Origin: Candidatus Nanohalarchaeota archaeon
GTDB lineage: Archaea; EX4484-52; B79-G9
Reading direction: 5' to 3'
Length of the DNA: 5,553 nt
Assembly (NCBI GenBank): GCA_003660865.1
Contig: QMVA01000111.1
Coordinates: 1 to 5,553, forward strand
Both the position numbers and the translations under genes were made by a program. This document shows positions 1-5,506 of the stretch, one piece after another. How positions within the stretch are numbered: position 1 is the first letter of the stretch; every line of letters begins with the position of its first letter. The notes under the pieces were generated by a model. The model saw only the letters and a program-made list of their open reading frames with translations. It did not search any database and had not been told where the DNA came from.

Positions 1-20
1 ATATCCTTGAATAGATTCAT
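1..20 (-). CDS. Possible start of a leftward gene, cut by the window edge
   Basis: On the minus strand an ATG at bases 20-18 opens a frame reading M-N-L-F-K-D before the window ends. It is preceded by GGTGAT (bases 31-26), a perfect match to part of the consensus ribosome-binding site, with a five-base spacer (GAAAC). That spacing is good, and it is the only reason for calling a gene. Six codons cannot identify a product. If real, this gene is divergent from the hydrogenase operon and shares its upstream region. A chance SD-ATG combination cannot be excluded. The ATG at 27-25 in another frame is less likely because the SD-like bases lie almost on top of it. Confidence 0.33.
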
Positions 21-25
21 GTTTC

Positions 26-87
26 ATCACCCTAAAACATTATGTGCTAAACCACTATTTAAAGTTTATTGGGTGATTTCATTTTTT
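26..87. promoter_or_regulatory. Inverted repeat with T-run; SD-masking hairpin or terminator/attenuator
   Basis: ATCACCC at 26-32 is perfectly complementary to GGGTGAT at 71-77. The stem extends inward as TAAA (33-36) with TTTA (65-68) if two bases (69-70) bulge, giving 11 pairs around a 28-base loop. Read rightward, the right arm is followed by TTCATTTTTT (78-87), which resembles an intrinsic terminator or attenuator, although the loop is long. Read leftward, the arm at 32-26 contains the putative SD of the gene starting at base 20, so the hairpin would mask that ribosome-binding site. The repeat is seen directly; its function is inferred. Confidence 0.4.
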
Positions 88-91
88 AGAA

Positions 92-153
92 GTAGCATCA
101 CGTCTATTTTGGTGGGGTACCTAGATTGATAATCTTTATATAAGAGATGCTAC
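92..153. repeat. 8-bp inverted repeat upstream of the hydrogenase operon
   Basis: GTAGCATC at 92-99 and GATGCTAC at 146-153 are exact reverse complements with a 46-base spacer. Half-site centres are 54 bases apart, close to five helical turns. Between them are a small hairpin (AGATT 123-127 with AATCT 131-135, loop GAT), the palindrome GGTACC (116-121) and the AT-rich TATATAAG (137-144), a possible -10 element without a good -35. The arms could be paired operator half-sites or the base of an RNA leader structure. The right arm ends 15 bases before the first start codon. No known regulator site, including a Rex-like palindrome, was recognised. Confidence 0.35.
137..144 (+). promoter_or_regulatory. 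Possible -10 element of the hydrogenase operon
   Basis: TATATAAG contains two overlapping -10-like hexamers (TATATA at 137-142, TATAAG at 139-144). No recognisable -35 lies 16-18 bases upstream, where the sequence is GC-rich (GGTGGGGTACC). TTGATA at 126-131 could instead serve as a -35 for TACCAT (151-156), but the spacer is 19 bases and the -10 match is poor. Either choice gives a very short leader before the start at 169. This is a weak call. Confidence 0.22.
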
Positions 154-168
154 CATAGAGATAGTTGT

Positions 169-1770
169 ATGGTTATATCAAAAGATATCAGACAAATTGT
201 AGGGACTTATGATGGCGCCAATCTTGCGAATATACTGAATAATATACAGCGGATAAATGGATTTTTGTCGCATAAGATTGTGGATTATATTTCTTTTGAA
301 CTTAAGATACCTTCTTCGAAGATTTATGAGACTGCAAGTTTTTACTCGTTTTTCTCGTTTGAAAAGAAAGGCGCGCATGTTATCAGGGTGTGCGACAGCA
401 TGACGTGCCACATGAAGGGATCCTCTGTGTTGGAGACTATTAAAGATGTTACGGGGCTTGGAGTAGGGGAATATAATGACCGGTTCAGGGTTGAGGTCAC
501 ATCGTGTATCGGGTGCTGTGATAAAGCGCCTGCTGTGCTTCTGGATGATGTTGCATATACTGAGCTTGATGATGTTAAGGTCAGGAAGATACTTGAGTGT
601 GTAGATACTGTTTCTGCGGGTGCTATAGTGGGGCGCTGTGATGGTTCTTTGAGGATTCTTAAAAAGACGCGTTTCCGGGCGCTTAAAAAAGCTAATGGTA
701 TGAGCCCTTGTGAGGTTATAGAGGTTGTGAAGAAGTCCGGTCTTCTTGGGAGGGGCGGTGCAGGATTCCCGGTGTGGATGAAGTGGGATGCGGTAAATAA
801 AAGCGCGGGGGAGGGAATACTTATATGTAATTTTGATGAAGGTGAGCCGGGGACATTTAAGGATAAGTTTATTCTTCTGAATAATGCGCAGACGCTGATT
901 GAAGGGATTGCGATCGCATGTTATGCGATTGGCTGTGGGCATGCTTATATTTATTTCAGAAGGGAGTACTCTTACCTGAAAGAATTGCTGCAAAGTGCTA
1001 TTGATTCTGCTCTTAAATATGTTCGCGATCTTGAGATCGAGATTATTGAGGGGGCAGGAGCGTATATATGTGGCGATGAGACATGCATGTTGAATTCTAT
1101 TGAGGGCAAGGCAGGTAGACCAAGACATAAGCCGCCTTTTCCTGCACAAAGAGGGTTGTGGGACAAGCCTACGGCTATAAACAATGTTGAGACATTGACT
1201 AATGCTGCGCTGTTGTTTGATGATGAGGGATGGAGTGGTGAGTATAGGCTGTTCTCTGTTTCAGGTGATGTCAAAAACGCAGGGGTGTTTGAGGAGAAGA
1301 TAGGGATATCATTTGGTGAGCTAATCAAAAAAGCCAATCCTATAGGTAAAGTAAAGGCTATTTTTTTCGGGGCGGCTGGCGGATGTGTACCGTATGATGA
1401 TGAAAGATGTCTTGATTTTGAGGATATTAAAAAGGCAGGGGCAATTTTGGGTTCATGCGGTATAATCGTTGTTTGTGAGAATCGGAGTATTGTTGAGTTG
1501 TGCCGTAATATCACGCGGTTTTTTGTTTATGAGAATTGCGGCAAATGTACGCCGTGCAGGGATGGGAATTACCAGATACTTAAGATCTTTGATAAGATCA
1601 TTGATGGTGATGGTGCTGTGGAAGATATTTCTGTGCTTGAGGAGTTATGTTATTTTGTCCAGGATTCTGCTTTCTGTGCGCTCGGTCAATCATCGTGCAA
1701 TCATATCATATGCAGTCTGAAGTATTTCAGGGATGAGTTTGATGAATTATGTAAGTTACGGGCAGGTTGA
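169..1770 (+). CDS. Fused NuoE-NuoF-type NADH-oxidising (diaphorase) subunit of [FeFe]-hydrogenase
   Basis: This cytoplasmic flavo-iron-sulfur protein should move electrons between NAD(H) and the hydrogenase encoded next. Residues 1-145 are a complete NuoE-like unit: a helical region, then a thioredoxin-like [2Fe-2S] fold with ligands C75, C80, C113 and C117. Residues about 155-533 are NuoF-like: the FMN/NADH signature GRGGAGFP (194-201), NFDEGEPGTFKD (221-232), GAGAYICGDET (295-305), and a [4Fe-4S] site C457-x2-C460-x2-C463 with C503. The protein ends soon after C503, so the C-terminal two-[4Fe-4S] domain usual in HydB/HndC is absent. DEGEPGTFKD resembles respiratory complex I NuoF, whereas KPPFPAQRGLWDKPT recalls HydB-type proteins. 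The start is the only ATG after an in-frame stop at 130-132; the SD is weak (AGAG at 157-160). The next gene begins 34 bases downstream. NAD rather than NADP as partner is an inference. Confidence 0.93.
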   Translation: MVISKDIRQIVGTYDGANLANILNNIQRINGFLSHKIVDYISFELKIPSSKIYETASFYSFFSFEKKGAHVIRVCDSMTCHMKGSSVLETIKDVTGLGVGEYNDRFRVEVTSCIGCCDKAPAVLLDDVAYTELDDVKVRKILECVDTVSAGAIVGRCDGSLRILKKTRFRALKKANGMSPCEVIEVVKKSGLLGRGGAGFPVWMKWDAVNKSAGEGILICNFDEGEPGTFKDKFILLNNAQTLIEGIAIACYAIGCGHAYIYFRREYSYLKELLQSAIDSALKYVRDLEIEIIEGAGAYICGDETCMLNSIEGKAGRPRHKPPFPAQRGLWDKPTAINNVETLTNAALLFDDEGWSGEYRLFSVSGDVKNAGVFEEKIGISFGELIKKANPIGKVKAIFFGAAGGCVPYDDERCLDFEDIKKAGAILGSCGIIVVCENRSIVELCRNITRFFVYENCGKCTPCRDGNYQILKIFDKIIDGDGAVEDISVLEELCYFVQDSAFCALGQSSCNHIICSLKYFRDEFDELCKLRAG

Positions 1771-1794
1771 GGGATAGTCTATCACAGTGAATAT

Positions 1795-1798
1795 GAGG
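1795..1798 (+). promoter_or_regulatory. Ribosome-binding site that fixes the hydrogenase start
   Basis: GAGG sits six bases before the ATG at 1805. Upstream in-frame alternatives are a GTG at 1787, whose nearest purine tract (GAGGG, 1769-1773) is 13 bases away, and an ATG at 1793 with no properly spaced SD. The start at 1805 also gives the N-terminus MKIKINGMDIEV, which matches where NuoG/HydA-type [2Fe-2S] domains normally begin. Confidence 0.65.
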
Positions 1799-1804
1799 AT
1801 TATT

Positions 1805-3496
1805 ATGAAAATTAAGATTAATGGTATGGATATTGAAGTTCGGCATGCAGATACTATACTTGAGGCTGCGCTGAGAAATGGTATTGATGTCCCTAACCTC
1901 TGCTATGATCCTGACCTTGCGCCAAATGGCAGTTGCAGGATGTGTATATGTGAGGTGAACGGCAGGCTTATGACTGCCTGCAATACTTTCGTTGAAGAGA
2001 ATATGGTTGTTGAGACTGAATCGGAGAGGGTTGTGTCCTCAAGGAAGATGAATATTGAACTTTTGCTTGCAAGGGCGGATGAAAGGAGTAATGATAAACT
2101 GCTTGAGCTTAAGGAAAAGTATGGTGTGGATTGTTCGCGGTTTTCACTGGCAGATGAGAATGCCAGGAAGGATGAGTCAAGTCTGTCTGTTGTCAGGGAT
2201 AGTTCTAAGTGCATTCTTTGCGGGAAGTGCGTAAATAAATGCCAGCAGACGCAGAATGTCAATGCAATATGTTTCAGGGGGCGGGGCAGTGATTTGCGTG
2301 TCGGGACCGCATTTGATGTTCTGTTAGATGATACTGTGTGCGTGGATTGCGGGCAGTGCGTTCTTGCGTGCCCTTCGGGTGCTTTGTCTGAGAGAGATGA
2401 TATTTTGAAAGTCAGGGCGGTTATCAAGGATCCGCTGAAGCATGTTGTTGTGCAGACTGCTCCTGCTATCAGGGCGTCTATCGGTGAGGAGTTTGGTATG
2501 GCGGCAGGTACTCTTGTTACGAAGAAGCTTGTCGGGTGTCTTAAGACAATAGGGTTTGATACTGTTTTTGATACGGATTTCGGCGCGGATCTCACTATTG
2601 TTGAGGAATCTCGGGAGTTTATTGAACGTATTACCTGTACTGGTGTTTTGCCGCTGTTTACTTCGTGCTGTCCTGCGTGGGTGAAGTATGTTGAGTTGTT
2701 TTATCCAGAGTTTATTGATAATCTTTCGTCATGCAAGTCCCCGCACCAGATGGAGGGGGCTATGGCTAAGAGTTATTATGCAGAGAAGAAGGGCATCAAG
2801 CGGGAAAATATTGTTGTTGTCAGCATCATGCCGTGCACTGCCAAGAAATATGAGTGCTCGCGACCGGAATTGAGTGTTGATGGGTGTGCGGATGTTGATT
2901 TTGTGCTTACTACGAGAGAGATTGCGCGATTTATGAAGCAGGAAGGTGTTGATCTTAATGATGCTTGTGAATGTGAGTATGATGATCCTCTTGGCGAGTC
3001 CAGCGGTGCGGGGACTATTTTTGGTGCGACGGGTGGGGTGATGGAGGCTGCTTTGAGGACTGCTTATGAAGAGGTTACGGGTTCGGGTGTGACTGATTTT
3101 GAGTTCAACCAGATTCGGGGGCTTTCGGGAATTAAAGAAGGGGAGATCATCATGAAGGGCAAGACTTATTATTTTGCTGTTGTTCATGGCCTTTTTAATG
3201 CAGGGAAGCTGATGGAGATGCTTAAGGGAGGGAAGAAATGCAAATATCATTTTATTGAGGTTATGGCGTGCCCGGGAGGGTGTATTGGAGGAGGTGGGCA
3301 GCCTAGGCCAACTGATGATGAGATCAGGAAGAAGAGAATTGAGGCATTATATGATGAAGACAGGATGCAACAGTTCAGGAAATCACATGAAAACCCGTCT
3401 ATAAAAAAGATTTATGAGGAGTTTCTTTGTAAACCTCTTTCTGAAAAGTCTTATATGCTGTTGCATACTAAATATAGCAGGAGGAAGATTGGATGA
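1805..3496 (+). CDS. hydA: [FeFe]-hydrogenase catalytic subunit, group A, lacking the His-Cys3 cluster site
   Basis: This enzyme catalyses reversible 2H+ + 2e- = H2 in the cytoplasm, probably coupled to NAD(H) through the preceding gene product. Domains (563 aa from the start at 1805): an N-terminal [2Fe-2S] with C33, C44, C47, C59; two [4Fe-4S] ferredoxin motifs C136/139/142/146 and C179/182/185/189; then the H-cluster domain. H-cluster motifs are complete: TSCCPAW (L1; C288 proton relay, C289 ligand), MPCTAKK (L2; M342, C344, K347) and EVMACPGGCIGGGGQP (L3; M487, C489, C493). Equivalents of the Clostridium CpI proton path are present: E268, E271, S308, R275. The small-subunit-like tail SHENP...HTKYSRR is fused at the C-terminus. 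Oddly, residues 83-110, where H-x3-C-x2-C-x5-C should lie, contain no His and only one late Cys (C110). No C-terminal [2Fe-2S] domain follows. Maturases HydE, HydF and HydG are not in the window. The stop overlaps the next start. Confidence 0.97.
   Translation: MKIKINGMDIEVRHADTILEAALRNGIDVPNLCYDPDLAPNGSCRMCICEVNGRLMTACNTFVEENMVVETESERVVSSRKMNIELLLARADERSNDKLLELKEKYGVDCSRFSLADENARKDESSLSVVRDSSKCILCGKCVNKCQQTQNVNAICFRGRGSDLRVGTAFDVLLDDTVCVDCGQCVLACPSGALSERDDILKVRAVIKDPLKHVVVQTAPAIRASIGEEFGMAAGTLVTKKLVGCLKTIGFDTVFDTDFGADLTIVEESREFIERITCTGVLPLFTSCCPAWVKYVELFYPEFIDNLSSCKSPHQMEGAMAKSYYAEKKGIKRENIVVVSIMPCTAKKYECSRPELSVDGCADVDFVLTTREIARFMKQEGVDLNDACECEYDDPLGESSGAGTIFGATGGVMEAALRTAYEEVTGSGVTDFEFNQIRGLSGIKEGEIIMKGKTYYFAVVHGLFNAGKLMEMLKGGKKCKYHFIEVMACPGGCIGGGGQPRPTDDEIRKKRIEALYDEDRMQQFRKSHENPSIKKIYEEFLCKPLSEKSYMLLHTKYSRRKIG
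3479..3484 (+). promoter_or_regulatory. Strong Shine-Dalgarno for the membrane protein gene
   Basis: AGGAGG lies inside the last codons of the hydrogenase gene, eight bases before the ATG at 3493. A second in-frame ATG at 3496 is 11 bases away, so 3493 is preferred. With the four-base ATGA overlap, this suggests the downstream gene is translated by coupling as well as by its own initiation. Confidence 0.75.
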
Positions 3497-4062
3497 TGAA
3501 TTTTAAAGGTTTGGTTGATTCGGTTGTGGATATTGCTGATCTTCGGATTGGGTTAAATCGCTCTACTGTGGGAGATGCTGTGGAGTTTAGCCTGTATTCT
3601 ATGACTGCTTATTTTATGCCACTTCTTATATCCCAGCAGATATTTCTTGGGGCGGCGGTCAATTCTATGCTTGTGTGCGGAGCGCTTTATGTTGAGGGGA
3701 AAAAGCTGATTCCGCTGATTGTTCTTCCGAGTATCGGTGTTTTGTCGCATGGTTTTTTGTTCGGGTCTCTTAGTGTCTATCTGTTTTATATGCTGCCGAT
3801 CATATGGATTGGGAATGCTGTTTTTGTGTTTGTCATAAAGGCTGTTTATCTTAAAAAGAAGAGTCATTTTGTTGCAGGTATTGCATGCGCTTCGGTGTTA
3901 AAGTGTTTGTTTTTGTTTGGCTCTGCTTTTGCTTTGTGTTCTTTTGGTGTTGTGCCGCAGATGTTTCTTGTTGCTTTTGGGGTTGTGCAGTTTGCTACGG
4001 CGTTTTCTGCGGGGATGATTGTGTGGCCTGTGAATTATCTTAGGATTCGGTTTTTTGGGTAG
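3493..4062 (+). CDS. Hydrogenase-linked polytopic membrane protein, possibly ECF S-component-like
   Basis: This is a 189-aa integral membrane protein of unknown function. After a soluble N-terminus of about 27 residues, hydrophobic stretches lie near 32-50, 52-68, 73-90, 97-119, 127-149 and 156-179, so five or six membrane helices are likely. Positive charges cluster in short loops (G-K-K 69-71, K-K-K 121-123) and at the C-terminus (LRIRFF). Size and helix pattern resemble substrate-binding S components of ECF transporters. I recall similar small proteins next to [FeFe]-hydrogenase genes, often mislabelled 'iron hydrogenase', but no catalytic motif or cluster ligand is present. The ATG overlaps the hydrogenase stop by four bases and has a perfect AGGAGG, so the two proteins are probably co-produced. 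It might anchor the soluble hydrogenase or import a cofactor or metal; both are guesses. Coding-strand composition is extremely T- and G-rich. Confidence 0.85.
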   Translation: MMNFKGLVDSVVDIADLRIGLNRSTVGDAVEFSLYSMTAYFMPLLISQQIFLGAAVNSMLVCGALYVEGKKLIPLIVLPSIGVLSHGFLFGSLSVYLFYMLPIIWIGNAVFVFVIKAVYLKKKSHFVAGIACASVLKCLFLFGSAFALCSFGVVPQMFLVAFGVVQFATAFSAGMIVWPVNYLRIRFFG

Positions 4063-4074
4063 ATGATTGTTTGA

Positions 4075-4125
4075 TGTTGGGTAATGATATTACATTTATA
4101 ATCCGACATGTTCTATTCTTATTTT
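4075..4125 (+). terminator. Weak candidate terminator of the hydrogenase operon
   Basis: TGTTGG (4075-4080) can pair with CCGACA (4103-4108) with one G-U pair, enclosing a small hairpin GTAAT-GAT-ATTAC (4081-4093). A T-rich tract, TGTTCTATTCTTATTTTTT, follows from 4109. The stem is short and the T-run impure, so this is only a candidate. It lies 12 bases after the membrane protein stop and overlaps the 3' end of the convergent gene. Nothing comparable with a T-run is seen for the opposite strand. Confidence 0.3.
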
Positions 4126-5421
4126 TTCCACAATTTCCCTTGTTTTTTTTAAATCATTTTCAAATTTCTTTGAAAAATGCAGTGCAATTACTTGAGCATC
4201 TTTCTGAGATATTTCACCACTACTGTCTATCATTTTTTTTCTTTTTGCAAAGCCTACGATCTTGTCAGAAACAGATGATTTTTTTCTAATCATATTTTCT
4301 ATATTTTTTAATAAGGGATTGTAAATTTCAGGTGTTACTGATTTGGCAAACATGTAGAATCTCTTTGTATAACCATACAAAGCATCATCATCGAATCCCT
4401 TATATGCACTTGACTTTTGAAGTTTTTCTCTCACAAAAATGTGGGGAGGGATATACATTATTCCATTGTGTAATTTGAAAGAGTCTTTGATTCCTATATC
4501 CGATGGTATTACTTCTATAAATTCTCTCTGTATTTTCTTAAGGCACGATTTTAACAATACTGAAACCCCTAAAACAATACTCATGTAATTCATATCCATG
4601 CCTCTTTGTTCAAGAGTTCCGTGTTTGTTAATCTTTATGGGATTCCATGAAATGTCTAGTTCTGTAGCATACATACGACCAAAATTAACGTTTTTATCTG
4701 CTTTTTTAGCTGCTCTTTTCCATCTCTGTTGTCTTCTTTTTATGCTTCTTATAAGGTCTGTTTCTGTTTGTTTGTACGGCGGAAGAGCACCTACCTGCTG
4801 GAAATTACTGTACAGTCCCGGATATCCTAATTTTTTCCCGCCGCGATATATAAGCATTCTTGAATCTTTAGCCAATAGCTTTCCTTCAAAGAAAGGAGAC
4901 GACTGCGTAAGGAGAGTCAATATGGGATCTATGGCAATTTCGAAATTATAAGTGTTCAGAAGACTCCTTTTAAGTTTGCTGTCTATTAACAGTCTCAGGT
5001 TTTTCTTTTCATAGTCAAAAACACCCTTTGGAAGAGCATAATAGTGATGAAATCCGACTGCTTTTGTTGCGAGAGAAAAATTTTCCACTCCGAATATTTT
5101 TTCTTTTATTTTATAGTTACCATTAATATCCGGTGTAAACCGGGACTCTGTTTTCCCGGGATATGTGCCGAACGGGTAAACTCTGAGTTTATTTTCCTTT
5201 GCTACGCGGATTATAGTTTCTATGGTGCCTATCATTTCTACTGCAGGATTATATGCATTCATGTGCGGGTAACATCCTGTCTCAACCATATTCAAACCGC
5301 ATTCTTTCACAACATTAATTTCAGGATATTTTGTCTTGATTTTATTTATCAGGTCAAGACCCTTATAGGAGAGTTTACCTTTTTCGTCTATAATATGCAA
5401 CTCTATCTCTAATCCTACCAT
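4096..5421 (-). CDS. GCS2-family (YbdK-like) carboxylate-amine ligase / glutamate-cysteine ligase-type protein
   Basis: Members of this family use ATP to join a carboxylate, usually glutamate, to an amino compound; the substrate here is unknown. From the ATG at 5421 the protein has 441 aa, against about 370 for E. coli YbdK. Landmarks aligning with YbdK are GLEIEL near the N-terminus (E5, E7; GIELEM in YbdK), VETGCYPH with E47, YPFGTYPG at 82-89 (GGGTHPF), GFHHYYALP at 123-131 (GQHVHVG), SSPFFEG at 174-180, and WNPIKINKHGTLEQRGMD at 259-276, matching the WDIRP...FGTVEVRVMD region. The second half is Lys-rich and diverged, with no recognised extra domain. A TTG at 5454 would add 11 residues, but it lies almost at the predicted transcription start and lacks an SD. 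The ATG has AGGAG 13 bases away and GAGG only three bases away. The gene is AT-richer than the hydrogenase genes and convergent with them, so a link to H2 metabolism is not indicated. Confidence 0.82.
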   Translation of the reverse strand: MVGLEIELHIIDEKGKLSYKGLDLINKIKTKYPEINVVKECGLNMVETGCYPHMNAYNPAVEMIGTIETIIRVAKENKLRVYPFGTYPGKTESRFTPDINGNYKIKEKIFGVENFSLATKAVGFHHYYALPKGVFDYEKKNLRLLIDSKLKRSLLNTYNFEIAIDPILTLLTQSSPFFEGKLLAKDSRMLIYRGGKKLGYPGLYSNFQQVGALPPYKQTETDLIRSIKRRQQRWKRAAKKADKNVNFGRMYATELDISWNPIKINKHGTLEQRGMDMNYMSIVLGVSVLLKSCLKKIQREFIEVIPSDIGIKDSFKLHNGIMYIPPHIFVREKLQKSSAYKGFDDDALYGYTKRFYMFAKSVTPEIYNPLLKNIENMIRKKSSVSDKIVGFAKRKKMIDSSGEISQKDAQVIALHFSKKFENDLKKTREIVEKIRIEHVGL

Positions 5422-5457
5422 CGACCTCTTTAATCTCCTGTTTAACACATACAAATC

Positions 5458-5506
5458 ATCAAAAATTATAAATTACCTGCGGATGATGACGATTTTTGAT
5501 TGTCAT
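5458..5506. repeat. Nested inverted repeats around the GCS2-gene promoter
   Basis: ATCAAAAAT (5458-5466) is an exact reverse complement of ATTTTTGAT (5492-5500), a 9-bp repeat spaced by 25 bases that brackets the -10 box. Overlapping its right arm is a second dyad, ATGAC (5486-5490) with GTCAT (5502-5506), extendable by A-T pairs to nine positions per arm with two imperfect pairs and a three-base loop. No T-run follows either one, so a terminator is unlikely; an operator is the better guess. Bases 5507-5553 show nothing further. Confidence 0.4.
5465..5470 (-). promoter_or_regulatory. Probable -10 box of the GCS2-like gene
   Basis: The minus strand reads TATAAT, a perfect -10 consensus. No good -35 is found at 16-18 bases; the best positions read TCGTCA, ATCGTC or AATCGT. 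Transcription would begin near 5458, giving a leader of roughly 37 bases to the ATG at 5421 and leaving essentially no room for a ribosome site before the TTG at 5454. A poor -35 overlapped by a dyad (5486-5506) would suit an activator- or repressor-controlled promoter. Confidence 0.5.

Noticed and set aside
178..1149. Long open frame on the minus strand opposite the NuoEF fusion (and similar ones at 972-1514, 1903-2595, 2729-3250)
   Set aside because: They lie wholly antisense to genes with clear family motifs, show no recognisable domain, and have the biased composition expected of shadows.
1787..1804. GTG (1787) or ATG (1793) as the hydrogenase start
   Set aside because: Neither has a properly spaced ribosome site, whereas the ATG at 1805 has GAGG six bases upstream and gives the usual N-terminus of this domain.
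2896..3010. Cys-rich patch DACECEYDD (residues 386-394 of the hydrogenase) as an extra metal site
   Set aside because: It contains just two Cys in a variable surface loop of the family; no cluster motif is formed.
169..3496. Part of a respiratory complex I (nuoE-nuoF-nuoG) operon
   Set aside because: The third-domain protein carries complete H-cluster motifs L1-L3 and a hydrogenase C-terminus instead of the NuoG molybdopterin-like domain, and the next gene is not a nuo subunit.
4063..4095. tRNA, attachment site or small RNA in the convergent gap
   Set aside because: The gap is only 33 bases with just a weak hairpin; nothing else is supported.
4071..4289. Small plus-strand frame of 72 codons after the membrane protein gene
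   Set aside because: It overlaps the C-terminus of the GCS2-like gene on the other strand. Its Phe-rich product reflects Lys-rich coding on the minus strand, and no SD was seen.
5422..5454. TTG at 5454 as the start of the GCS2-like gene
   Set aside because: It sits at the predicted transcription start from TATAAT (5465-5470) and has no SD. The ATG at 5421 leaves the family's conserved GLEIEL region intact. The longer form remains possible because neither SD near the ATG is ideally spaced.
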